Shown here: one piece after another, positions 1 through 6,641 of the stretch | How positions within the stretch are numbered: the stretch's first letter is position 1 | Layout of the letters: each line of letters starts with the position of its first letter | DNA from: JAFNAG01 sp964353465 | GTDB taxonomy: Bacteria; Acidobacteriota; UBA6911 | Assembly (NCBI GenBank): GCA_964353465.1 | Contig: CAYGWQ010000072.1 | Location: 1-19,798, forward strand | Reading direction: 5' to 3' | Length of the DNA: 19,798 bases | Program-made: the position numbers and the translations under genes | The notes under the pieces: generated by a model | Database searches by the model: none | What the model was told of the DNA's origin: nothing | Seen by the model: the letters and a program-made list of their open reading frames with translations, nothing else

Positions 1-12
1 GCCCATTTCACT

Positions 13-1743
13 ATGCAATATCAAGTCCTGGCTCGCAAGTGGCGCCCTCAGAACTTCCATGATCTGGTAGGGCAGGACCATGTTTCACGCACGCTTCTCA
101 ATGCACTCCAGAGCGGCCGGGTCGCACATGCCTTTCTTTTCTCCGGGCCGCGAGGCAGCGGCAAAACCACTACGGCACGTATTCTGGCAAAGGCGCTGAA
201 TTGCCACGAGGGCAAGTCGGGGGAACCGTGTGGCAAGTGTGTGGCCTGCGTCGAGATTGCCGCAGGCAATTGCATGGACGTTCTCGAGATCGATGCCGCA
301 TCCAACACGGGTGTCGACAATGTCCGCGACCTGATCGAAGAGCTCCAATATCGCCCGGCCCGTGACCGCAACAAGATCTACATCATTGATGAAGTCCACA
401 TGCTGAGCACGGCCGCATTCAATGCGCTGCTTAAAACCCTCGAGGAGCCGCCGCCCCATGTCGTGTTCATCCTGGCGACTACGGAGTACCACAAGATACC
501 GGCGACCATCCTCTCACGATGCCAGCAATACACCTTCAAGCTGATCCGGTATCCTTTGATCCTGGAACGCCTTCGCTGGATCGCGCAGCAGGAGAACATC
601 CAGATCAGCACCGCCGCGCTGGAGCAGATTGTGTTCTCCAGCGGCGGGAGCATGCGCGATGCCATGTCGGCCCTGGATCAGGTGATCGCCTTCAGCGGCC
701 AGACCGTGAAGGATGAGGATACTGCCATGCTCCTCGGCCTGGTCGAGCCTGCCGTGCTCGAGAGCACCGTGCGTGCCATCGCAGCCAATGACGCGGATAA
801 GATCTTCAGCATTATGGCTGACCTGTCCGCCGCCGGGCAGGATCTGCAGAGCTTCTGCCGGCGCCTGCTCGGCCAATTCCGTGATCTGATGGTGCTGAAA
901 GCAGGGGTATCGGATGTCTCCGTACTGGGCATCCCGGAGAGCATACTGCCGGCTCTGAAGTCGCAGGCTGGCCTGTTTTCCCGGGAGGACCTGCTGCGCC
1001 TGTTCGACTTTCTTCTCAGGGTCGAGGCGGATCTGAAGCACGCGACGCAAACCCGATTCCAACTGGAAATGGGGCTCGTCGAGCTCGCCCAGATACCGAG
1101 GATGCGTCCTCTGGAGGATCTGATCGCCGACTTCACGCGTCTTGTCGAAGGAGGATCTCCTCAAGGGGCCGCGACTGCACGCCCGGCAGTGCCGGCCCCT
1201 CCGGGGAATCGTTCCGCAGGAGCGAAATGTGAGGCGCCGCTACCGGCCCAGGAACCGAACCGGAAAGCAGCTCCCCCCATCTTGAATGCTGCCCACGCGA
1301 CTGCCGCGCCTTCCGCGCCTGCGGCCCCCGTTGCCCATCCCGGCACGAATCCGGAGGGCGGCAAACGCCTCCTGCTGGAACAAATTGCGGCCGCTGTCCC
1401 CAAGGAATCGCTCGAACCGCTCCTTCATTCGCTGGCCGGCGCCAGCCTGCACGAGGACCAGGTCATTCTGGACCTGGGGCAGTCGCTCAACGACTTCCTG
1501 CGCCGGCAGCTGCGCGATAACCTGGCAATGATCTCAGAAGCAGCCTCCAGCGTAGTCGGCCGTCCCGTTCAGGTTCAGATCGAAGACCTGGTGCCGGATG
1601 CGCCTAAACCTCAACGTGCCGCGGATGCAGCCAGGCAGCTTGCCGAAGTAGACGTGCTGGAGTTAGCCAGGAGAGAACCGGTCGTCCAATCCTTCCTCGA
1701 TGCCTTTCCCGGTCCGGTTAAAGCTGAGAAGATAAAGCCGTGA
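13..1743 (+). CDS. dnaX: DNA polymerase III subunit gamma/tau
   Basis: This is the clamp-loader ATPase of the replicative polymerase. It loads the beta clamp and, through its C-terminal part, tethers the polymerase core and helicase. The sequence shows a Walker A motif (GPRGSGKTTTARI, about residue 45), a four-cysteine zinc module (CHEGKSGEPCGKCVAC, about 64-79), Walker B (IYIIDEVHML, about 122), the sensor-1/SRC arginine-finger region (ATTEYHKIPATILSRC, about 155-170), then the clamp-loader collar. A Pro/Ala-rich linker (about 380-445) leads to a short tau-type C-terminal domain. At 576 residues it lies between gamma and E. coli tau in length. No A-rich slippery heptamer like that of E. coli dnaX is visible, so a frameshifted gamma form is not indicated. 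The ATG at 13 fits the family N-terminus (MQYQVLARKWRPQ); too little upstream sequence is present to see an RBS. The stop overlaps the recR start. Confidence 0.97.
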   Translation: MQYQVLARKWRPQNFHDLVGQDHVSRTLLNALQSGRVAHAFLFSGPRGSGKTTTARILAKALNCHEGKSGEPCGKCVACVEIAAGNCMDVLEIDAASNTGVDNVRDLIEELQYRPARDRNKIYIIDEVHMLSTAAFNALLKTLEEPPPHVVFILATTEYHKIPATILSRCQQYTFKLIRYPLILERLRWIAQQENIQISTAALEQIVFSSGGSMRDAMSALDQVIAFSGQTVKDEDTAMLLGLVEPAVLESTVRAIAANDADKIFSIMADLSAAGQDLQSFCRRLLGQFRDLMVLKAGVSDVSVLGIPESILPALKSQAGLFSREDLLRLFDFLLRVEADLKHATQTRFQLEMGLVELAQIPRMRPLEDLIADFTRLVEGGSPQGAATARPAVPAPPGNRSAGAKCEAPLPAQEPNRKAAPPILNAAHATAAPSAPAAPVAHPGTNPEGGKRLLLEQIAAAVPKESLEPLLHSLAGASLHEDQVILDLGQSLNDFLRRQLRDNLAMISEAASSVVGRPVQVQIEDLVPDAPKPQRAADAARQLAEVDVLELARREPVVQSFLDAFPGPVKAEKIKP

Positions 1744-2339
1744 ACGATTACGCGGAACCCATAGCCAGGCTGATCGACGAGCTGCGCAGGATGCCCGGCA
1801 TTGGCCAGAAGACGGCGCAACGCCTGGCCTACAGTTTGCTGCGCCGGCCGCGCGAAGACGCGGAACGGCTGAGCCGCGCCATCCTGGATGTGAAGGAGAA
1901 AATCCGCTCCTGCTCTCGTTGCAACAATTTTTCGGACCGGGATCCCTGCGGCTATTGCACCAGCCCCGACCGCACGCCGGAGATCATCTGTGTAGTCGAA
2001 GAACCCAACGATATTCTACCGATCGAAAAGACCCGTGAGTATCATGGCCAATATCATGTCCTGCACGGGGCGCTCTCGCCGATCAACGGTATCGGACCCG
2101 AAGACCTCAAGCTGAAGAACCTGCTCACCAGGCTGCAGGAAGGGAACGTGAAGGAGATTATCGTGGCAACCAATCCCAATGTCGAAGGGGAGGCTACTGC
2201 CATCTATCTGGCGAAGCTGCTCAAACCGATCGGAGTTCAAGTCAGCCGCATCGCCCTGGGCCTGCCCGTGGGAAGCGATCTGGAATTCGCCGATGAAGTG
2301 ACCATGAGCAAAGCCCTCGAAGGCCGACACCCTATCTAG
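1740..2339 (+). CDS. recR: Recombination mediator protein RecR
   Basis: RecR works with RecF and RecO to load RecA onto gapped single-stranded DNA. All family parts are visible: the N-terminal helix-hairpin-helix (RMPGIGQKTAQRLA, about 17-30), a C4 zinc finger (CSRCNNFSDRDPCGYC, about 57-72), the Toprim segment (ICVVEEPNDILPIE, about 81-95) and the C-terminal block around IALGLPVGSDLEFADEVT. The 199-residue length is normal. The start is GTG at 1740, overlapping the dnaX TGA in a GTGA arrangement, which implies translational coupling. In most bacteria a small gene ybaB/ebfC separates dnaX and recR; here it is absent. The TAG stop (2337-2339) is formed by the first three bases of a 27-bp inverted repeat. 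Confidence 0.97.
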   Translation: MNDYAEPIARLIDELRRMPGIGQKTAQRLAYSLLRRPREDAERLSRAILDVKEKIRSCSRCNNFSDRDPCGYCTSPDRTPEIICVVEEPNDILPIEKTREYHGQYHVLHGALSPINGIGPEDLKLKNLLTRLQEGNVKEIIVATNPNVEGEATAIYLAKLLKPIGVQVSRIALGLPVGSDLEFADEVTMSKALEGRHPI

Positions 2340-2422
2340 AAAAAGGGGACATTCCGCTTTTCCCGTTCTCCCGAAGCCATTTGGCAAGAACGACAGGAAA
2401 AGCGGAATGTCCCCTTTTTCTA
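2337..2422. repeat. Perfect 27-bp inverted repeat between convergent recR and moaE (REPIN-like or bidirectional terminator)
   Basis: Bases 2337-2363 and 2396-2422 are perfect reverse complements (each starts TAGAAAAAGGGGACATTC when read inward). The 32-base centre can fold further: 2364-2369 pairs with 2387-2392 and 2376-2379 pairs with 2382-2385, with a 3-base bulge at 2393-2395. The whole 86 bases therefore form one long hairpin. The outer TAG on each strand is the stop codon of recR (+) and moaE (-). The A5/T5 tracts at the stem base would give either transcript a short U-run, so it can act as a bidirectional terminator. The GGGGACATTC core resembles, from memory, dispersed palindromes associated with REP-type tyrosine transposases; this is not verified. 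Confidence 0.85.
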
Positions 2423-2830
2423 AGTGGGTCCTTCAATCCAGATCTCGCCGTCTTCGTAGAATTCTTTCTTCCAGATCGGCACGACCTTCTTGATGGCATC
2501 GATGGCATAGCGGCAGGCATCGAAAGCCGCCGCTCGATGAGCGGAGACGACCACGATGGCGACACTGCACTCGCCGGGATCCAGGTGCCCCAACCGGTGC
2601 ACGATCGCGATGTCGCGAATCGGGAACTCCTTCCTGGCATGAGCACCGATTTCCTCGAGCTTTTGGAGGGCCATCGATTCATAAGCGTGATATTCGAGAT
2701 AACGCACGCGCTTCCCGCGCGCATGGTTACGCACAATCCCCTCGAAGATCACTACCGCACCGTCTTCAGGACAGACGAGAGCACCTCGCAGGGAAACCGC
2801 ATCAATCGGATCGTTGACCAGGCGGAACAT
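2420..2830 (-). CDS. moaE: Molybdopterin synthase catalytic (large) subunit MoaE
   Basis: MoaE, in a heterotetramer with thiocarboxylated MoaD, converts cyclic pyranopterin monophosphate to molybdopterin in the cytoplasm. Recognisable family blocks are GAVVIFEGIVRNHARGKRV, YLEYHAYESMA, the HRLGHLDPGE loop, SAHRAAAFDACRYAID and the lysine-rich active-site stretch KKVVPIWKKEF, ending with EIWIEG. The ATG at 2830 (protein beginning MFRLVNDPID) is preferred over a GTG at 2839: it fits the family N-terminus, lies one base after the moaD stop, and has GGTGGG just upstream. The gene is 136 residues. It is the last gene of the minus-strand block and ends in the terminal TAG of the palindrome it shares with recR. 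Confidence 0.95.
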   Translation of the reverse strand: MFRLVNDPIDAVSLRGALVCPEDGAVVIFEGIVRNHARGKRVRYLEYHAYESMALQKLEEIGAHARKEFPIRDIAIVHRLGHLDPGECSVAIVVVSAHRAAAFDACRYAIDAIKKVVPIWKKEFYEDGEIWIEGPT

Positions 2831-2831
2831 G

Positions 2832-3077
2832 CTACCCACCGCTTACAGGAGGAAAGAAAGCGACCTCATCCCCGTCGTGAACCGGAGAATCCGGACGGGC
2901 AAACTCGGAATTGACAGCACAGAGAATCGAGGCGCGGCGAGCTTCCAGCCTGGGAAATTCCTGCGCCAGGCGCGTATAGATGGAAGCGACGTCAGCGTGA
3001 GCCGATGCATCCAGTGCCATTTCACGCTTGCCGGTTACATCGGCGATGGCGGCGAAGAACAGGACTCGGATGCTCAT
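2832..3077 (-). CDS. moaD: Molybdopterin synthase sulfur carrier (small) subunit MoaD
   Basis: This is a ubiquitin-like (beta-grasp) sulfur carrier of 81 residues. It begins MSIRVLFFAAIADVTGK and ends with the diagnostic double glycine (FFPPVSGG), whose terminal carboxylate is adenylated and thiocarboxylated to deliver sulfur to MoaE. Its ATG overlaps the dacB stop by one base (TGATG), and moaE begins one base after its own stop, so dacB, moaD and moaE are probably co-transcribed and translationally coupled. Other molybdenum-cofactor genes (moaA, moaC, moeA, moeB) are not in the window. Confidence 0.94.
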   Translation of the reverse strand: MSIRVLFFAAIADVTGKREMALDASAHADVASIYTRLAQEFPRLEARRASILCAVNSEFARPDSPVHDGDEVAFFPPVSGG

Positions 3078-4567
3078 CAGTACTGGCTTACAAACAACGA
3101 GCAGATCTCGTCGATGGTTTGGCGGACCCGCGTCATGGAAGCACGTATGTTATTGGCGAAAATGCTGAATATCAGGCTGCGGCCCGACCTCGTAGTCATA
3201 TAGCCCGACAGTGTGGCCACGCCTCCGAGAGTTCCTGTCTTGGCGTGAATCACACCCTTGGTCGGGCTGGCAACGAGCCGATGTTTCAGCGTGCCATCCG
3301 TGCCGCTGACGGCGAGCGTGTTGAGGAATAAATCGAAATAGGGGCGCGTCGAGAGGAACAACAACAGAGAGGTTTGGAACCGGGGAGTGACAAGGTTCTC
3401 GCGCGATAGGCCGCTGCCGTCATTGAGCCTGATCCGGTCGTCGACGCGAATGCCGGCTTCTTCAAGGAAGCTCCTCACCACCCGGAGACCGGCCTCATCG
3501 GTCCCGGCGCCCCCGAACTCGGCTCCCAGCACCCGGAGCAGCATTTCTGCATGGAGATTCAGACTGCGCTTGTTGATGATCTCCAGCGCCCGGATAAGAG
3601 GCGGGGATTGATGTTCCGCGAGCAGCAACCAATGGCGCTGCACCCCCGGCGCCATGTCCCCTGGCTGATTGACGAAAACGGAGCCATCCACCTGGATGCC
3701 ATGCCGGCGCAATTCTTCCTTGAACAGGGTAGCGGTTGCCTCAGCAGGATGCTCCAGCAGGACTTCCTGGCTATAGTTCTGGCCCGCCGGGAGAGAGCCC
3801 GAAACGACCAGTCGATTCGTGCCGGGGATCACCCGTGCACCCAGAGTGCGCCGCGAGCGCGAGCTTCCCGTAACGCCGAGATTGCGGACCTGGAAGTAAG
3901 AGGTCTGGGGTTCCAGGCTTACCTGCACGAGCCGGTTTGCCTTGGTCGGCCGGGCATGCACCCAAATAACGTTGTTGTTGATGCTGAGCGCATTCACAGG
4001 CGCACCGTACACCGACTTGAGGTCCTGCGCCGTCCACCCCTTTCCGTGCTCGGTGAACTCGAAGTAGCTGTCGTCCCCGATCACGTTGCCGCGGATTTGC
4101 CGGATGCCCAGCGCCCTGAGTTTTTCAGCCAGTTCCTGCAATGCCGGCTTTTCCAGGAGGTCCCCGTTGGGATCCGCAAGGTTGGGATCCCCGCGGCCTA
4201 CCAGGATCACGTCACCGGCAATCGTCCCATCAGGCAGAAGGGTACCGTCCGTGTAAACGCCGGTACGGAAACGGAAATCGGGACCGAGCTTTTCCAGGGC
4301 GGTCGCCGTGGTGACAACCTTGAGCACCGAAGCGGGGAGGAAGGTCTTATCGGGATTGACTGAGAGAACGACCTTTTGGTTGATGGGATCAATGATCTCG
4401 ATGCCCCACTGAGCGGAACGTACTCCCGGGCGCTTCAGATATTGGGCAATCTTGGTCTGAATAGTCTCGAGAGTTCCGGCCTGGACGGGGAAAAAGAAGG
4501 CTGAAATCAGGAAGACGGCCAAAAAACGAATTGCAGCCGACTTTGTTGAGACCGTCGATCGAATCAT
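3077..4567 (-). CDS. dacB: D-alanyl-D-alanine carboxypeptidase/endopeptidase, PBP4 (DacB) family
   Basis: This is a periplasmic class C penicillin-binding protein that trims D-Ala from stem peptides and cleaves D-Ala-mDAP cross-links. The three active-site motifs are visible: SVLK (SxxK, near residues 80-83 counting from the chosen start), the DGSGLSREN block carrying the second serine motif, and HAKTGTLGG (KTG). The N-terminus is a signal peptide with a hydrophobic core (RFLAVFLISAFFF) and a probable cleavage after VQA. The frame remains open to a start at 4645, but the first 26 residues there do not resemble a signal peptide, so the ATG at 4567 was chosen; a GGAGG lies 12 bases upstream and CAGG directly before it. 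Length is 496 residues, normal for PBP4. Its TGA overlaps the moaD ATG. Confidence 0.93.
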   Translation of the reverse strand: MIRSTVSTKSAAIRFLAVFLISAFFFPVQAGTLETIQTKIAQYLKRPGVRSAQWGIEIIDPINQKVVLSVNPDKTFLPASVLKVVTTATALEKLGPDFRFRTGVYTDGTLLPDGTIAGDVILVGRGDPNLADPNGDLLEKPALQELAEKLRALGIRQIRGNVIGDDSYFEFTEHGKGWTAQDLKSVYGAPVNALSINNNVIWVHARPTKANRLVQVSLEPQTSYFQVRNLGVTGSSRSRRTLGARVIPGTNRLVVSGSLPAGQNYSQEVLLEHPAEATATLFKEELRRHGIQVDGSVFVNQPGDMAPGVQRHWLLLAEHQSPPLIRALEIINKRSLNLHAEMLLRVLGAEFGGAGTDEAGLRVVRSFLEEAGIRVDDRIRLNDGSGLSRENLVTPRFQTSLLLFLSTRPYFDLFLNTLAVSGTDGTLKHRLVASPTKGVIHAKTGTLGGVATLSGYMTTRSGRSLIFSIFANNIRASMTRVRQTIDEICSLFVSQY

Positions 4568-4602
4568 CCTGCTCGATTTCCTCCAGCATTCACTCGATGT
4601 AA

Positions 4603-4618
4603 GGGGCCAAGCATAGCA
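4603..4618 (-). promoter_or_regulatory. Candidate extended -10 promoter upstream of dacB
   Basis: On the minus strand the sequence TGCTATGCT (extended -10 type, TGnTATnnT; -10 hexamer at 4610-4615) lies about 40 bases upstream of the dacB ATG. No convincing -35 box is visible at 16-18 bases. If used, the leader would be about 35 bases and dacB-moaD-moaE could be expressed independently of the panC-like gene. This is pattern matching only. Confidence 0.3.
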
Positions 4619-4669
4619 CAGGTCGAGAGCTTTACCTCTGTCCATTTCAGTTTTTCGGCCAAAAGCGGC

Positions 4670-5524
4670 TTATTCTGTAGGGCTTTCAGCCAGGAGGGAA
4701 TCGTTCAGCGAGGTGGTGCCAATCCGTGCTCCGACGCCGATAAGGATCGTGCCGCCGATCTTGCTGACCGGATCCAGGCTTTCGGGATCCGCCACGAAGG
4801 CATATTCAAACTCGGCCATCGGCTCGCTTTCCACAACCCCCTTGATCTCGCGAATGATCTTTTTAGCCTGCCGCGCACCGCCCGCAACTGACTCTTCCGC
4901 ACTCTTTATGCTCCGATACAGTATGGATGCCGCCGCTCGTTCAGCATCAGTCAGGAAAATGTTCCGTGTGCCGTATGCCAGGCCGGACGGGTGGCGCGCG
5001 ACGGGCGTGACCACCACCTCGGTGCCGAGGCTCAGATCCTTGATCATCTTGCGCAGAATGGCTCCCTGCAAAGCATCCTTCAGGCCCAGGAAGAGGAAGG
5101 ACGGACGCACGATATGGATCATCTTCAGGACCGTCGTGGTCAAGCCTCTCCAAAAGGCGGGCTGCGGACTCCCCGTCAGTTTCTCTCCGAATTTCTCCAC
5201 CTGGATATAGGTCGAGTAATTGCCGGGAAACATCTCCTCCTCGGCCGGAGAGAAAACATAATCCACGTTCTGCTGGCTGAGCAGATCCACGTCCTTGGTG
5301 AAATCACGCGGATACTTCAGATACTCCTGCTCGTTGAGAAATAGCATTCGGTGGGCAAAGATGGATACCACCACAAGATCGGTCATTTCGCGTGCTGCCT
5401 CGATAAGGCTGAGATGCCCCGGATGGATGACCCCCATGGTTGGCACCAAGCCGATCTGCACCTCGGTCGAAATCAGCTTGGCACTAATGGCAGACATGCG
5501 CGACAAGCGGTTGACAATCTCCAT
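4670..5524 (-). CDS. Divergent pantothenate synthetase (PanC)-like protein
   Basis: The protein is colinear over nearly its full 284 residues with pantoate-beta-alanine ligase, the ATP-dependent enzyme that makes pantothenate. The nucleotide-binding parts are retained: PTMGVIHPGH with H34 and H37 (HxGH), K149-D150 and R187. The acid-binding parts are not. The family FVNPMQF block reads FAHRMLF (Asn to His58, Gln to Leu61). The GEKDxQQ block reads GLKDALQ (second pantoate-binding Gln to Leu152). The LSSRN block reads YGTRN, and RPGHFRG reads QPAFWRG. The fold and ATP site therefore look intact while pantoate recognition looks rebuilt. Possible roles are adenylation of a different acid, or PanC with a relaxed pocket. 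No gene symbol is given for this reason. It lies between folK and dacB on the same strand. Confidence 0.8.
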   Translation of the reverse strand: MEIVNRLSRMSAISAKLISTEVQIGLVPTMGVIHPGHLSLIEAAREMTDLVVVSIFAHRMLFLNEQEYLKYPRDFTKDVDLLSQQNVDYVFSPAEEEMFPGNYSTYIQVEKFGEKLTGSPQPAFWRGLTTTVLKMIHIVRPSFLFLGLKDALQGAILRKMIKDLSLGTEVVVTPVARHPSGLAYGTRNIFLTDAERAAASILYRSIKSAEESVAGGARQAKKIIREIKGVVESEPMAEFEYAFVADPESLDPVSKIGGTILIGVGARIGTTSLNDSLLAESPTE

Positions 5525-5648
5525 AGGAGCGACATCATAATGGAAATCGCTGCTCTTTCAAATCATTTCGGATTCGGAGCATGACCGCAATCCTCGGCCC
5601 CCTGGAGGGCAAAAGCCACAAGATACTGTAATAATTACCTTTAGACCG

Positions 5649-5700
5649 TAGGCCGGCCTAGCCCCCCGCGCGGACCGAGTCCGTGTTTATCCGCGTTCCC
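5649..5700. repeat. Small palindrome and hairpin in the folK-panC-like gap
   Basis: The 223-base gap 5525-5747 contains no convincing gene. It holds a perfect 12-bp palindrome TAGGCCGGCCTA (5649-5660) and a hairpin CGGAC-CGA-GTCCG (5671-5683). These are followed by the phrase TCCGTGTTTATCCGCG (5680-5695), which resembles, from memory, low-complexity CGTGTTTATCCG-type repeats dispersed in many environmental genomes. Function is unknown; it may be a degenerate repeat element or part of the folK transcript end. Confidence 0.4.
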
Positions 5701-5747
5701 CCGTGTCCCTGCAGATTGATCGGCCCAGGCTTCGTAAAAAGTCGGGG

Positions 5748-6272
5748 CTAGTCCTGCAGTTCGGAATGGCGCGTGACGATGGCAAGGTCTGGACAGGCCG
5801 CGAGCAGAGAGACAATCTGCAGGCCAAGTACCGGGTGAAGGACCTCGGGGGCGATCTGGGCGAGGGGGTATAGTACGAACCTCCGAAGCAACATTCTCGG
5901 GTGAGGGATCTGGAGAGACGGTGTGTCGAGGATCAGGTTGTCAAACAGGAGGATATCAAGATCCAGCAGCCGGGGAGCTCCGGGAAATGAGCGGACACGA
6001 CCGTGGCGGGCTTCTATCTCCAGGCAGCAGGCCAGCAGCTCCTGCGGTGCAAGGGATGTTTCTGCCTCCACGGCGATGTTCAAGAACCATGGTTGGTCCA
6101 GAAATCCCACCGGCTCGGTTTCGTAGACCGAGGAGATGTACCTCACGATCAATCCTGCCGCACATAGATCTTCGATCGCAGATCGTAAGTTGGCCTTTCT
6201 GTCACCCAGGTTAGATCCGCACGACAAGTAGGTTAGGCTCGTTTCGGCCAATTCGCACCATTCCCTGCGCAT
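5748..6272 (-). CDS. folK: 2-amino-4-hydroxy-6-hydroxymethyldihydropteridine pyrophosphokinase (HPPK)
   Basis: FolK transfers pyrophosphate from ATP to hydroxymethyl-dihydropterin, the step before dihydropteroate synthase in folate synthesis. Visible blocks are YLSCGSNLGDRKANL at the N-terminus, SSVYETEPVGFLDQPWFLN, the arginine-containing loop GRVRS, APRLLDLDILLFDN with the two magnesium-binding aspartates, and the C-terminal IPHPRMLLRRFVLYPL-AQIAPE. The common GPR is APR here, a mild change. Length is 174 residues. The ATG at 6272 has no evident RBS; a TTG at 6251 with AGGGA about ten bases upstream would give a start only eight residues before YLSCGSN and is a real alternative. Confidence 0.93.
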   Translation of the reverse strand: MRREWCELAETSLTYLSCGSNLGDRKANLRSAIEDLCAAGLIVRYISSVYETEPVGFLDQPWFLNIAVEAETSLAPQELLACCLEIEARHGRVRSFPGAPRLLDLDILLFDNLILDTPSLQIPHPRMLLRRFVLYPLAQIAPEVLHPVLGLQIVSLLAACPDLAIVTRHSELQD

Positions 6273-6641
6273 CGCTGCGCAATATACGAAGACCTCGGCG
6301 CAATTTTCGTACTACGTACCTGCCGATCCATTGCACGAAGGAAAGGAGTTGCACCCCCGAAATGCAAAACCGGTAGGCGCGAAGCGCCGGCAGAGAATAG
6401 CCCCGCCCGTGAGGGCTGGGTTGCGTGAGACCGAGAATCGAGGTCCGAAGGACCGGCACGGATGTCCTGTGCTGCACCTTCGGCGCTCATGCCGATTGTG
6501 TGCAAACTCCGGCCTCACAGCCGCGGCAATTGTCTGCGGCCTCTTCGAGGCTTCTTCTTTCCTCAACTCGGCGGCGAAATTTCTTTGGTTGCAGCCATGT
6601 TGCTCCGTGCTTTTCATGGACTTGGCAATCCCCAGCCGGTG
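6273..6641. other. 369-base gap between lptD and folK with a run of small hairpins
   Basis: No gene is convincing here, although several frames stay open on both strands. The notable content is at 6376-6472: four short hairpins in about 100 bases. These are GGCGC-GAA-GCGCC (6376-6388), GCCC-GTGA-GGGC (6405-6416), GGTCC-GAA-GGACC (6442-6454) and GCAC...GTGC (6456-6472). Two share the same GAA loop. The cluster, with the flanking TTTGCATTTCGGGGGTG on the minus strand, looks like a dispersed repeat or a structured RNA element; which of these cannot be decided from one copy. Confidence 0.5.

Noticed and set aside
514..1164. Minus-strand open frame of 216 codons inside dnaX
   Set aside because: Antisense shadow of the gamma/tau gene with no family features.
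13..1743. Programmed frameshift in dnaX to make a short gamma form
   Set aside because: No A-rich slippery heptamer with a following hairpin is seen in the expected region.
3551..4363. Plus-strand open frame of 270 codons opposite dacB
   Set aside because: It lies antisense to a gene with all three PBP4 active-site motifs, has no RBS or recognisable domain, and long open antisense frames are expected in GC-rich coding sequence.
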